From Cordylochernes scorpioides (Eukaryota > Arthropoda > Arachnida > Pseudoscorpiones > Chernetidae): a stretch of DNA of 64,000 nt. The stretch's first letter is position 1, and each line of letters starts with the position of its first letter. This document shows, in pieces, positions 51,147-63,044 of the stretch. The notes beneath the pieces are model-generated. The model was given only the letters and a program-made list of their open reading frames with translations. It was not told the origin of the DNA and ran no database searches. The position numbers and the translations under genes were made by a program. The stretch spans positions 8,157,854-8,221,853 of the forward strand of contig CP092869.1 in NCBI GenBank assembly GCA_030710605.1, written 5' to 3'.

Positions 51147-51985
51147 GTCATAATATTTTCCATGAAAAAAATCAATATGAAAGAGCTAGCTTATGCATTA
51201 GAAAACACTGACCTAAATAAGACTCCTGGGCCAGATGGAATCCATGGCCGAATGATATCAAACTTGGGCAAAATTGGCAAAGAAAGACTTCTTAATATTT
51301 TCAATAACTCCTGGAAAACTGGAAAATTGCCTCAAGACTGTAAAAATGCAACAATAATTCCCATTAAAAAACTTGACAAATCTGCTGATGACCCAAAAAA
51401 AAATACCGACCTATCTCCCTAACAAATATTTGCTGCAAATTAATGGAAAAAATTACACTCAGACGACTCACCTACCACCCTGACACAAGAAATCTCTTAC
51501 CAGAAGAACAATATGGATTTAGGAAAGGACATGGGACAATAGACCAACTCTTATTTTTCACACAAAAGGTAAAAGATGCACAAAACAAAAAACCTACTAA
51601 CCACACCATAGCTGCTTTTTAGACCTTACACAAGCTTTTGATAAGGTATGGAAAAACAAGTTACTTACAAAATTATACAAACATTTCAAAATTGATGGAA
51701 AAGCTATCACTTGGATAAATGATTTCCTTAAAAATAGATACATCAGGGTCAAATATAATGGCACTCTATCTAAAACCTTCAAATTGTACCAAGGATTACC
51801 ACAAGGATCAATCCTTAACCCAACTCTCTTCACCCTATTTATTGCAGGCATAGAAGAAAAAATTTCACATAAAACCAATATTGGACTTTTCGCTGATGAC
51901 ATTATTCTATGGAGCAGCAACACTAACTGGAAAAAATCTGAAAGAGATTTGAACTAGAAACCACCTAGAAAAATTTGCTAATAAA
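51147..51985 (+). pseudogene. LINE-1 of cluster: reverse transcriptase
   Basis: Palm motifs in order: LNKTPGPDGIHGRMI, RRLTYHPDTRNLLPEEQYGF, DLTQAFDKVW, YQGLPQGSILNPTLFTLFIAG and FADD at 51889-51900. One-base shifts break the frame near 51420 and 51600-51620, and a TAG follows near 51955. Jockey-group type by PGPDG and GLPQGS. It is cut at ATAAA (51981-51985) by a solo LTR. Confidence 0.85.
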
Positions 51986-52874
51986 TGTCATAATTTGTAT
52001 ATAATTAAATGCACCCCCGACCCACTATGCATGTACAATGTATGATTTTCAAAGACTTAATAAAGAACAAGGTAACTGGAGGAAAGAAGTAGCAACCAAA
52101 CATAGGAAATAGGTTTAAAGCGGGCACAATTATAAATAACTTGTACAGTCAATACTTCCTGACAGAAGGCCGGACGTATCTAGTGACCGCAGAAGCTATA
52201 TTAGTCGAGAAGCACTCAATACTTCCTGACAAAGCAGGACGTATCTGGTGACCAGAAGTTATAAAAGTAGAGAGACACCCCATACTTCCGACCCAAGACC
52301 GGACGTATTTGATAACGCGGAAGTAAATAAAGTCGAAATAGCACCCGACACTTCCTATCAGGCAGACCATATCTTTCACCAAAGAGAACCGCGGTCCACT
52401 TAGAAAGTCTCCCCTTAAGTAGGTCAACCAATAGGAAAACGGGGACGTTCCATTTTCGACCAATGGGAAGGAAGCTAACTCGTGGTGTTAAATGGAAAAG
52501 CTAGAATGGTCAGTTGTTCACTCGTTCTCGCCGAGTTCGGACCTAGTAGTGGTTCGATCGCTCCCAACAAGGTAACATCTGCTCTCGAGACCTCCCCGCT
52601 CATCCCATAGCTAAATCAATCACCGCCATGTGATCAGATAATTAATAAGTCATATCGCTCAGCTCTTCTCAAGCTTTCTTTCCTCCAAACCAGTTGCCTT
52701 TTAATTTCAATCCATCAAGTGTTCTGGCTTATTTCCCTTGTGTGTTATCCTTCCACTCAGCCACCACGACTGCATCATCCACCACGACTGCATCATTCAC
52801 CACGACTGCGTCATCACCACTTCAACAATCATCAATCTCAAGAGTAAGGTTTTCCAACATAGTAGAATACCACA
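51986..52874 (+). mobile_element. Solo LTR, family D, with TAAA target duplication
   Basis: The 889-bp TG...CA unit is flanked by TAAA (51982-51985 and 52875-52878). Removing it mentally rejoins the LINE-1 frame from FANK to KLEFNPQKFEICLF. It shares most of its length with 7430-8276. It contains a triplicated CCACCACGACTGCATCAT-like block (52761-52815). Confidence 0.85.
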
Positions 52875-54350
52875 TAAACATAAATTAGAATTTAACCCCC
52901 AAAAATTTGAAATCTGTCTTTTTACTACCGATAATAAACTATACAAAATAAGACCAAATATTATTCTGAAAGAACAACAATTGCAATATAATAAACATCC
53001 TAAATATCTCGGCTACACCCTGGATCCAGAAATTAACTCCAGTAAGCATATTGAAGGAGTTGTTAGAAAAGGAAGAGACCGACTAAAAATCTTGAAATAT
53101 ATTTCAGGAAGAGTGGGGAGCTGAAGCAACAATACTAAAATTAAATTACACATCTCTAATGAGACCTATCTTGGAATATGGATATCAAATCTATGGTACA
53201 GCATCTGAAACAAATCTAAAAACACTGGAAAGGATACAACTAAATGCAGCTAGAATTATTGCAAGTCTTCGAAAAACCTGCTCTAATAATATTGTACTTT
53301 ACGAGGCAGACATTATGCCCTTAAAGGATAGAATAAGCTACAATCTGCCAAAATATATAAACAAAATCAAGAGTTATGAAAACAAACACAGAACTTTCAA
53401 TTACATACTTAATTGGGAACCCAATATAAGACTCAAAAAAGAAGGCCCTCTCCACCTGGCCAAAAGAAATGGATTTTTTAAAATATAAAGTGGAAAATAT
53501 TATTTAGCTGAAAAAATATCTCCATGCGAACCACTAACAAAATGTTATTTTTAATGCCACTTTAAATGAACCCACCAACAGACAATACCAAAATCCAGAA
53601 TACTTAAAACAATTATCATTAGAAATAATTAATAAAATTCCTAAAAATGCAATAACTATCTATACCGATGGTAGCAGAGACGAGTTGGGACACACTGGCA
53701 GTGGCTCTCTCATTAAAACCACAAATGGCAATGAGAAAATAAACAGAAGAAACCCAGAATTTTGCTCAGTCTTCAGATCAGAACTTATAGCCATCTATGA
53801 AGTCTTAAAATCCATCAGAAACATTAAACATCACGTATATGGATTCTTACTGATAGTAGAAGTGCCATACAACACTTGAGTCACACAGGGGAACTTAGAG
53901 GCAAAGTAAGCAGGAACATAATTGGTTATCTCCAAAAACTCTCAATACCTCAAAAATTCACTTTCAATGGATACCCTTACATGTTAGCATTGAAGGCAAT
54001 GAAGCTGCTGATGCGCTAGCGAAAAAAGGCACAAAAGAACCCTTGCTACAGAAAAATAAACTTACTTTTAAAGAAATAGAAACAGTAGCCAAAATAAACA
54101 AGAACTGGAGGATCCCACCTAAGCACAGTTGGTATACCCTAGAAGCAGATGGCCACCCAGACCTTTCGGTCCACAAGCCGGCATGCGAAGCATGCCCTTC
54201 GCTGCTATTCTGTTCAACTCATAAGCCAAGTAACGGTATCCAAGCTAGTGCTTGGACATTGTACCTGGAAACACCACCTCCCAGACAACGTGTCTGGAAG
54301 GATTTCTATACCGGTGGCCTTTAGTAACAGCAAAATAGGAAACTATCTAC
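52875..54350 (+). pseudogene. LINE-1 of cluster: thumb, RNase H and C-terminus
   Basis: Frames in order: KYLGYTLDPEINSSKHI, LMRPILEYGYQIYG and LERIQLNAARII (post-RT region), then RNase H with IYTDGSRDELGHTGSG, FRSELIAIYEVL, LTDSRSAIQHL and SIEGNEAADALAKKGTKEP. After SWYTL at about 54140 a LVLGHCTWKHHLPDN-like segment may be the C-terminal domain. Multiple shifts. Confidence 0.8.
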
Positions 54351-56728
54351 TGTGTCTAGCAGGGACCGCGGGGAGGCGACCACCGGTGGACTCTGTTCAC
54401 TCACAGCTGAGGAAAAGCTCAGCTGCCACGTCGTGGGCTTTCTCAAGAAGTTTGCTGTGATTTCTCAGCAGCTTACTCTCGATCGCGCCCCTCGCCCTCC
54501 TTCTCTCTTCCTGCACACCCACTACCCTTGGACAATCCAAGATGTAGTGGCGTGCATCCACATCCCTTTCTCCATAGACGCAATCAGGGTTTCTCTTAAT
54601 TTCAAATCTGTGGAGACTTGGGGAAGAGCCCATGTTCCGAACTACCCTAGTGAGTTTGTGGGACATTACCTTACAGAGGTACTTGGGTGTTGTTACCCCC
54701 ATTGAATACCTCTCTCCCCTTCACACTGTTCCTCCATCTGTCCAACCATAAGTCCTGGACGTGCCCCCTGATCCTCCTATAAACTTCTTTCTTGGTCACT
54801 GGGGTCCTCAGTGATCTACCTCTAAAGCATCCTGCCTTAGCGATCCTGTCTGCGAACTCATTACCTTCGATTAGGCTGTGTCTCCTAAACCAAGGGAGCT
54901 CCGGAGCCCGCGTCATCATCTCCAGCTCCTGGATTATTTGATGCGCGAGTTGCCCTTTCTCCAGATTGATGGCGACGAGGACCGACATACAATCTGAATA
55001 GAGGCGGTCCGGGCTGAAGTTCTTCTCGGCACACACTCTGAGGGCTACCCTGATCGCAACCAGCTCGGCTGAAAAGACCAATTCGTCCACTCTGAGTGTT
55101 AAACTTTCTTGGAATATCAGCTCTCCATTAGTGAATATCACTACCCCAACTCCAGTATTGGTTCCAGACTTACTACCATCAGTGAAAACCTCCGTGCCAA
55201 TCCCTGTCGGCCCTCCAGGACTCTAATTCCACTTTGGCAACCACTGCGGAGGCTTCCTTGGATCCCTCTTCGATTCCAGGACCCCCGCTTCAAGTCCCAG
55301 GGCATCTTCCCCGTTTTTCCAGATCTTCTGTCTGATGGTCTCCTCCTCTAGTTTCAATCCCAGGGGAATAAGCCCAGCGAGGACCAATAAGGCCTCACTG
55401 CTGGCAGTGCGATATCCCCCTGTGATTCTGAGTGCCCCTGTCCTCTGCACTCTCTCTAGAGTTGTTGCCACCTTCTGATCCCTGTTTCGGCGCCACCAAG
55501 CCCCGGAAGCATATAGCAAGATTGGCTCGACACAGGAGAGGCAGAGGTTCCTAAAAATAGTACCCTCCTTCTCCCCCCCCCCCTGTTGAGAGCCAACCAG
55601 GACAGGCCTGCACAACGCCTCCCTGCCTCTCGCCACCATCTCCTCCGCCTAGTATTGCCAACCCATCTTGTCATCAATGACCACCCCCAGGATGGTCATC
55701 CTATTGACCAACGCTACCCTCCGTCCTTCCATCCGAATAGCCGGCTTGTGTTCCCATTTGATCCCTTTCCTTTTAGGTCTTATGTCCCTGGGATTAAAGC
55801 TGAGGGCTTTAGTTTTGGAGACATTGAACTTAAGGCCAGAGTCATGAGCCCAGATCGAGAGAATTTGGAGAGAAGTTTCAACACACTTCTCAGCCTTCGC
55901 TCTCGAAGCAGCCTCAATGATGAGGAACTGGTCGTCAGCATAGAGAACCAGCCTGGCTCCCTCAGGGAGCTCCTCCTGGAAAACGGTGTTTACCAGGATA
56001 TTCCACAGAATAGGTCCGCAGCAAGAGCCCTGGGGGCAACCCCTAGCACAGTTTCTTTCCAACTTCCGCCCACCAAAACTGAGGCTAATCCGTCTATCCC
56101 TCAGGAAGTCTCGAACCAAGCTGCACAAATTATCAGGACAACCCATGTCCATCAAATTTCTCGTCAGCTTGTTCCAGCTCATGGAGTTGAACGCGCCATC
56201 AATGTCCAGGGCCACGAGAAGAACCCAAGCACCCTTATTTAAGCCCATCTCAACCCCCTTTAACACATCGTTCAGAGCTGTGGTTGTGGACTTCCCTTCC
56301 CTAAAACCATGTTGGAAAGAGGAAAGGAGCTCATTACTCTCTAGCCAATGCTTCAGTCGCTGAGCTAGTAGGCTATCCAGGACCATACCTAGACACACTA
56401 GTAAAGAAAGCGGACGATAATCATTAGGAGAATTACCCTTTCTACCAGACCTTTCGAGAAGCACTACTCGGGCAACCTTCCATGCCTCAGGAAATGTACC
56501 AATGTCCAGGCACCTATTGAATAACCTGGAAAGAAGCGATGGGTGTATCCTTACCAGGGCTTTCACGACCGTGTTATCGATCCCTTCGGGACCAGGAGAT
56601 TTCCTTTTCCCGAACTTGAAAGCCGTCATTTTCACCTCATTCTCAGAAAAGGGCGGATCTACCAAACCACAAATGGTCAGAGAGATCTCGTCCTCTGGTT
56701 CCTCGTTTCCGAAGTGCCGATCCAAGTT
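54351..56728 (-). pseudogene. R1-like LINE, 5'-truncated, lightly damaged
   Basis: RT motifs: KRKSPGPEGIDNTVVKAL, NDYRPLSLL, HGFREGKSTTTAL, LVALDIDGAFNSMSW, RGCPQGSCCGPILWNILVN and YADD at 55931-55942. The same frame continues through post-RT (LCLSCVEPILLYASGAWWRR) and RNase H (VFTDGSKSGTNTG, FSAELVAIRVAL, LYSDCMSVLVAI, RHSLIEGNEFADRIA), interrupted by TAG at about 55649 and 55223. One frameshift near 54700 leads into the C-terminal CVYGERDVDARHYILDC motif, ending at 54397. GCPQGS and LWN point to the R1/LOA side of the LINEs. GC content is well above its surroundings. The 5' cut at 56728 lies in another LINE. Confidence 0.87.
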
Positions 56729-56732
56729 GTTT

Positions 56733-59203
56733 TTATTTTGTCTTGTGCTTTCGAGCGAGTAGGTCTAGAACACATTCTCTCTGAATTTTCTCATTGTTGG
56801 TGGATGAAACAGCACCAGTGATTATTTTGGCCGCTTTTGCTTGAACACTGTCTAGTCTTACTTTTAGTGATGGGCTTGAGGGAGCCCAGACCGGTGTTGC
56901 ATATTCCATTATCGGCCTTATTAAGGTGGTATATGTTGTTCTGAGAATTCTGGGTTTTGCTCCCCAATTTGTTCCACATAGCCTTCTCAGAATGTTTAGT
57001 TTTCTGATATCTCTATTTGAGGTGCTAATTATGTGTTCTGAAAATTCCAATTCCTCATCAATAATAATTAAAATAATTTTGTTGACATCTTGTCAATACA
57101 TGCACAGTCTGCACTATTAAAAAAAAGATAATATGCATTATATACACTATGTACAATGAATATGGCGCCTCTTCCAGCGCTGAAGAATTTGGTGGAGAAT
57201 CGCCAGTGTGTCTCCAGCGTCACCACGCATTTTGCGATCTACGATGAATACGTAGATAGCGTACTTCGCCGCTTAGGAGATGGTGATGGCGTGGTCCTCG
57301 AGACCAACTTGAAAGATCCAGGACTGCAGTATCACACCTAGGTATTATGGATTTATAATTTTATCAATTATTTGTTTGTTTATGCTTATTTTGTGGTTTT
57401 ATTTATGCCTTTTCCCCTGTGAGTGGAGAAGACGCATAGGTTTGGTTTTATTGGGTTTATGGTCATTTGGAGTTCCATTGCCCACTTCTCCAGTCCTCTC
57501 ATTGATGTGTTCAGTATTTTTTACGATTTTTCTATGCTGCTACTTGTGTGCCATATGGCTATATCATCTGCATAACAGGCAACCTTTGTGTCTTCAGTGA
57601 GGTAAGGATGGATGTCATTAATATATAGCAGATAGAGTAGAGGACTGACCACAGATCCCTGAGTTACACCAGTCCATGTTCTTCCTTCCTTGGAAAATTC
57701 TCCATTGACCCGAACCTTTAACCTTCTTTACCCTTAAGAAGTCTGCAATCCATATTAAGGTTTTTCCTCTTACTCCGATGTTGTGCAGCTTTTCACTTAA
57801 TTTCTCCCTCCACACTCGATCAAAAGCTGAGGTCATATCCAGGAATACGGCCGTTGTCTTCTTTGGCGGTTTTTCCTGGAAAGAATCTATTATTGATTGA
57901 CAGAAGTAGAACAGTTGATCAGTCGTACAGTGCTGGGATCTATAGGCAGTTTGGTAGAGGTTTATTTTATTATTGTTAGTGAGTCAGACTATGAGCCTAG
58001 AGTGGATAATTCGTTCTGGTATTTTACAAAGTATGCTGGTCAGAGCAATTGGCCGATAGTTCTTGTATTCCTTGGCATCTTTGTTTGGCTTCAGTATTGG
58101 CACTATAATTGATATCTTCCAATTCTTTGGTAGTTTACCAGTTTGCCATGAAATGTTCAGTATTCGTATAGGAGTTGTTTATTAGCTTTGTCTTCAAAGT
58201 GTTTAATCATTTGACCAAAGATTAGATTATCTCTTGGTGACCTCTTGGATTTTTTTATTGATAAGTTTAGCTCATTCAGTGTGAAGTCTCTCGATAAAAT
58301 ATCTTGTTGATGGAAGTTTCTTGCTTGTTTAACTAACTGGTTTATATTATTTTTAGAGTCCTGTCTTCATTCGTATAGTTGAGTATGGAAGTGCTTGAAA
58401 GATATTCAGCAATTATGTCAGCCATCTGTTTGTTCTCGTTCTCGCTGTTCTATTCATATCGGTTAGAGTATTGGAGTATTGGTGTTGGTTTTGATTGTTC
58501 TCTAACACTCTAATCATATTCCAGTGTTGGCTGTCCTTTCTTGGATCCATTTTTTCGCAGAATTCTGCCATTTTTCTTGTTTGCATATCCAAATTTCTTG
58601 TTCTATTTTGTGACTAATTTCAATGAGTTCCTTTCTGTTTTCTTCTGTTTTATTTTTTTAAGAAGTTCATTGATATTGTCTCTCTCTCTGGAATCATTGC
58701 CTCGATGTTGTGGTCCTTCCAGTAAGGTATCCACAGGTCTATACGTCTACTTCTAGGTATCGATGCTTTTGCAGCTTTTGAAATGTTCGAAGAGAATTTT
58801 TCCAAGTTTTTGTCAAGCGTTCTGTAATTCATTTTTCGTTGCACAGTTCTTCAAGCTTTTCTGTGAATTTTTTTCAAGTCGGCTTTCCTAAAGTTCCATG
58901 TTCTTTTATTCTAATGTAAATTCTCAATTTCTGTGGTCACTGATTGCACCTCTCAGGATTTTCCATTGTGTTGTGGGTGCGATGTTGTAACTTATCGCTG
59001 TGATGTCTATTGCGGATTCTGTGCCTGTGGACTTAGATAGGTAGGTGTTCTCTCCGTTATTTAACGGTGTAAGGTCGGTTAGCATGTCCTCAACCTGCTG
59101 ACTTTTGTTATCCTGGACAGGTGATCCCCAAATTGAACTTTTGGCGTTAAATTCGCCGAGTATGATTGTGATATCCGAAGACGCTTCACTTAATGTCTCT
59201 ATT
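56733..59203 (-). pseudogene. Jockey-like LINE (LINE-4), broken
   Basis: Minus-strand order from right to left: endonuclease (IILGEFNAKSSIWGSP, then AIDITAISYN and ISDHRN, 58924-59200), linker (SIPRSRRIDLWIPYW), RT (DMTSAFDRVWREKL at about 57830, YADD at 57563-57574), then thumb (EFSEHIISTSNRDIRKLNIL and TLIRPIMEYATPVWAPS, 56733-57050). Repeat G interrupts it between YLGVI and DEELEFSEHI. The 5' end is lost at a transposase junction and the 3' end at the R1-like LINE. Many frameshifts. Confidence 0.82.
57062..57341 (+). mobile_element. Repeat G, copy 2, inside LINE-4
   Basis: It matches 21135-21390 over about 250 bp. In plus orientation a frame reads LPALKNLVENRQCVSSVTTH, AIYDEYVDSVLRRLGDGDG and VVLETN. 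The LINE frame resumes on both sides, so it is an insertion. I could not define a duplication here. Family unknown. Confidence 0.78.
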
Positions 59204-60096
59204 GTGTGTACCCATACAAAATTCAAAGATTTCACGAGCTGAAAGTTGGCGATTTTGAGATGCGTCAAGAATTCGCTGCATGGGTTTTCCGGCAAATTGA
59301 TATTGATGAAAACTGGCTGTCGAATGTTCTGTGGACAGATGATGCTCACCTTTCTCTAAACGGAGAATTTAACATTCAAAACAGCCGCATTTGGGCAACA
59401 GAAAACCCTAGGGTTTATACAGAAATGCCACTTTACCAGCCTAGAGTTACAGTTTTGTGTGGGTTCATTCTTTTATTATTGGGCCATTTTTCTTTGAAAA
59501 ATCAATGGAAGAACTTTTAAAACCGTTTTTGTAACTGGTGAACGTTATGTTCAACTTTTGAGAGAAAAGGTATTTCCCATATTGCAGGGCAAAAGCACTA
59601 AGCGAAATAACATTCATGAAAGATGGAGGACCTCCTCATATCTCCCGAGGTGCCAAACAATTGCTGAAAGATACGTTCGGTGAAAATCGTGTGATAAGTC
59701 GCCACTTTATATGCCAGTGGCCTCCAAGATCACCAGACTTGACGCCTTGCGAATTTAGTTTATGGGGGTACATTAAATCGTGTGTTTATCGATGCTGGCC
59801 TACCACATTGGCCATGTTGAAGGCTTCTATCAGATGGCACGTTTTATCAATTTCAACAGATATGTTATTTAATGCTGTCCATTCTGTCATTTATCGTCTG
59901 CAGGCGGTGATTGAGAATGAAGGGTGCCACATTGAGCAAGGATTGTGACCTAATACGAGAGAGAAGGCAGTTACCTCATTTGTTATATAAGCTGCCATGT
60001 ATTATATTATCTACCAATATTTTGCAGCTCTTTATGTTGGGATATGGGGATAATAAATGCTGTCCTCACATCTTGACTCTTTTTTTTTTTTTGTGA
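59204..60096 (+). pseudogene. DD37D-type Tc1/mariner-superfamily transposase, N-terminus lost
   Basis: HELKVGDFEMRQEFAAWVF, NVLWTDDAHLSLNG (first catalytic Asp at 59338 or 59341), ATENPRVYTEMPLYQPRVTV, then after shifts KDGGPPHISRGAKQLL (second Asp, codon at 59622) and WPPRSPDLTPCEFSLWGYIK (third Asp, codon at 59736), with 37 residues between the last two. This is the catalytic core of the IS630/Tc1/mariner group. The DNA-binding N-terminus is absent and the sequence abuts a LINE endonuclease at 59203. Frameshifts near 59500 and 59610. Confidence 0.85.
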
Positions 60097-60589
60097 ACAG
60101 TACTTATAACACTTGTGCACACAATTTTTCCCCTTATGTTTAGTTTTTCGCTTTTCGCTCATTAGAAGAAATAGCATAAGGAATATTTTATGTACAAAAT
60201 GATTTTACTACCACGTTTTTCAACGCAAAAGGTCGATTTTAAAAATTATTTTTATTTGAGGGGACACATTTTTTAAAATTGTGTACAGTATAATAAACAA
60301 TGATAACATTTGACAAGCCCATAGGATATTTGGAATAAAGTACGACAAATATATTTTGTCACTTCCCTCTATATTTCATTTGTTGGATCATGACAAATAT
60401 CCAGTTAAATAGTCAAGTGTCGCCAATCAGTCAAGAAACTACACATTTCTTATAGCAAGAAATCCTATTAGAAGTGCCATCATAATTTTTGGTACTATAT
60501 TAACATTTTAAAAATTCGTGTATTGATATCAGCAGTGTTTTTCAAACATTTAATCTATTTCACAAAACTCCATATAAAATATAAATATT

Positions 60590-60996
60590 TTTGCTACATG
60601 TTTTAATTTGCATTTACCTATTTTACATATCTCTGATTGTATTTGAAAATCGTTAACCAATTCTTCATACTTTTGGCGAAGTGGTGTTTTATTAATTTGT
60701 TAATTGATATTATTAGGGTTCTTTCCTGGTATTCAAAAAGGAAAAATACGTGTCGATCAGTTATATTTTTCAATTTATCAAACAATTTGGCCGCTGAATC
60801 TCTGTTTCTGGTAGAGCGCCATCTGGCGAATAAAGTTGTAACTAAAATCAATTTCGAATTTTTCATTATTTGCCATAAAAAATCCCATTGCATCCTGAAC
60901 ACAATGGTGTTTACCGCATTGCTCTAGCGCAAATATTCGCGGAGTTATTAATTTTTAAAGTTGTGCGGGACTTTTGGATCACCCTGTATATAACAA
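60590..60996 (-). mobile_element. DNA-transposon end fragment, copy 3
   Basis: Ends GACTTTTGGATCACCCTGTA on the plus strand, the inverted counterpart of the 48337 and 22413 copies. It lies 500 bp downstream of the transposase and may be its right terminus, but the two other copies show that this fragment also moves or persists alone. Confidence 0.8.
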
Positions 60997-61225
60997 AAAC
61001 ATCAATATTTACATCTTAATTCTTCGATGGAGACTCCGTCATCTTGAGAGAGTCCTCCTCCAGACAAAGACTTCATGATACCTTCCCAGTTTTACCCCGA
61101 GGAAATAGTTGGAGATGTAGGTTTCACCAGACGTCAGGATGGTGTCATACTCAATGTCATGTCATAGATTCCAACCTTGCAGATTGGGGAGCCATTCGAT
61201 GATTAAGATCCAGGTATTTTTAATG
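60997..61225. other. No gene seen
   Basis: Mixed-composition unique-looking sequence. Confidence 0.4.
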
Positions 61226-61521
61226 TTTATTATCCCTAGTACACGTGGTACAGGCCATGATAATAATGGTTGGTAGTTAGCGACTGCTTTTACTGTAAGT
61301 ACACCACATATCTACACATATGAAAAGCAGTTCGACTTTGCACTTATAAATATGCCAGAGCCCCGTTTGTTTACTTGCACTCGCTGGTGGGATTAAACTT
61401 TAGCAAGATTCGGGAGCCATTGGAGAATTCTTTAATTATAAAAAGTGCCCAATGAAGGATTCAATCCCGGGTCGTAGCGGTCGAAAATCAATGGTTTAGA
61501 CCATCCTTCCAACAACCCCTT
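61226..61521 (-). mobile_element. SINE-A, minus strand
   Basis: From TTATCCCTAGTACACGTGG to ACCATCCTTCCAACAACCCC; head and body both present and slightly diverged. Confidence 0.9.
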
Positions 61522-61835
61522 TTGAGATCCAGATATAAATGAAATAACAAAAGTTTCAAAACAATGCCTGACAAGATGAGAAAAATACATTCCGGATAAT
61601 TAAATACAATTGAAAATAAATTTTCATTTTTATAATTTTAATTCTTTTTACTTCAAAAGAAGAATTCTAATGTGATTCTTTATAAAAAGAATGTAAACAT
61701 GTAAAAATATTATGTAAATACATGTTTTAAATCATTTACATGCCTTTGATTATCTCCAATAAAACAGAGTAAAGTAATAATATATCACTGAAATGATCAG
61801 ATCAGTGACTTATTGACACGCATTAAACAAATATG
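61522..61835. other. No gene seen
   Basis: AT-rich, unannotated. Confidence 0.5.
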
Positions 61836-62035
61836 TTCCCATCCCTGGACACTTTATTTTTCCGTTTATCATTACTCTTCACAATTCATCCTTTAATACT
61901 TCATCCCTAAGGTTAGAAATAATCGTTATTTCACCTTAAAATAAATTTCGATTTTTCGTTCAAAAGAAACACATGCGGTATAATTTCAAATGTCGTTCTA
62001 CAATCATAAACCGCACTATATTGTATTATAAAATA
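61836..62035 (+). mobile_element. SINE-B, head truncated
   Basis: It begins at CCCATCCCTGGACACTTTAT and contains the full body, the AAATAATCGTTATTTC arm and the ACCGCACTATATTGTAT end. Confidence 0.82.
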
Positions 62036-62262
62036 CGTCTATTGGTAGAATCTATTCACCAGACCATTACATCAATGTTTAGAAAAACAAGAATAAATCC
62101 ACACACAAACCAAACTTAGATGTTGGTGCCAAGTTTTAAACCGATTTGTTGACTTCACCTACTTTAGAAAACACTCGGATTATTGACTTGAAGGTTTTAA
62201 AAAACCTTTTTGTAAACTATTTTGTATCCCTCGATGGTAAAACTTTCTCATCAAATCTTTCA

Positions 62263-62560
62263 CATATAACAACAACAAGCTTTATTAAGACCTTCAAGTC
62301 TTATAGAGATTCTCCAAGCACAAAAATGTTGGGTACATACAGGAATACCAGTAATAGTACCAGTACAATAGACCTTTCATTCTTATACAGATTCTCCTAG
62401 TAGAAATGTAGGGTACATACAGGAATAACAGTAATATTACCAGTAATCATAAATGTGTATAACAACAACAAGCTTTATTAAGACCTTTAAGTCTTTTACA
62501 GATTCTCCTAGTAGAAATGTTGGGTACATACAGGAATAACAGTAATAATACCAGTAATAA
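62263..62560 (-). repeat. LINE 3'-end repeats, minus strand
   Basis: ACAACAACAAGCTTTATTAA followed by GACCTT(C/T)AAGTCTT and GATTCTCC occurs at about 62267 and 62460, with a further part copy of GATTCTCCTAGTAGAAATG at 62390. Read on the minus strand this is ...GTCTTAATAAAGCTTGTTGTTGTT, a LINE 3' tail like that at 51110. Units are about 95-100 bp apart. No coding remains. Confidence 0.7.
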
Positions 62561-63044
62561 GCATTGTTATTATTATGATTTTCAAAGCTAATTATATAAT
62601 TGTAATATGAAATTTATATATACTAAAACATAGACAATTAAGCTTAATAAATAGATTAGTCTGGGTAAATTGGAGGAAAATATTTTTTTTTATTACTGGA
62701 TTTTTCACGATGTCTCTGCAATTTAGAAAAAAAATTAAAACCTAATCATATACTTAATATTTTGCAATTTACTTTTATATATGTAAACATTTCCTTCTTT
62801 ATATATATATATTTTTTTTATGCAAAGCAAGCTGTTTTGCCTACTTGTTGTTGGTATTGGGTTATTTGTGCGATCGTCTAGGCTATGTTGGATTGGTAAT
62901 CTTTTACTAAGAATAAACCTTTACTTAATTTCAACATCATATTAATCTTCCACATACATGCAAATATACATTTATTCATATAATAGAGATTAATCCTTAA
63001 TTAAACCTTTATATATGATGCATTAGCCTGCCATCTGTTATGGG
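62561..63044. other. No gene seen
   Basis: AT-rich, unannotated. Confidence 0.5.

Noticed and set aside
55586..56363. Long plus-strand frames over the R1-like LINE (including one of 218 codons)
   Set aside because: They are antisense shadows of the GC-rich LINE ORF on the minus strand.
48423..60902. 94-codon frame shared by 48423-48707 and the reverse of 60618-60902
   Set aside because: It belongs to a repeated transposon end, both strands are open over similar lengths and no domain is visible; the 22.4-kb copy is not open. Probably chance in a young repeat.
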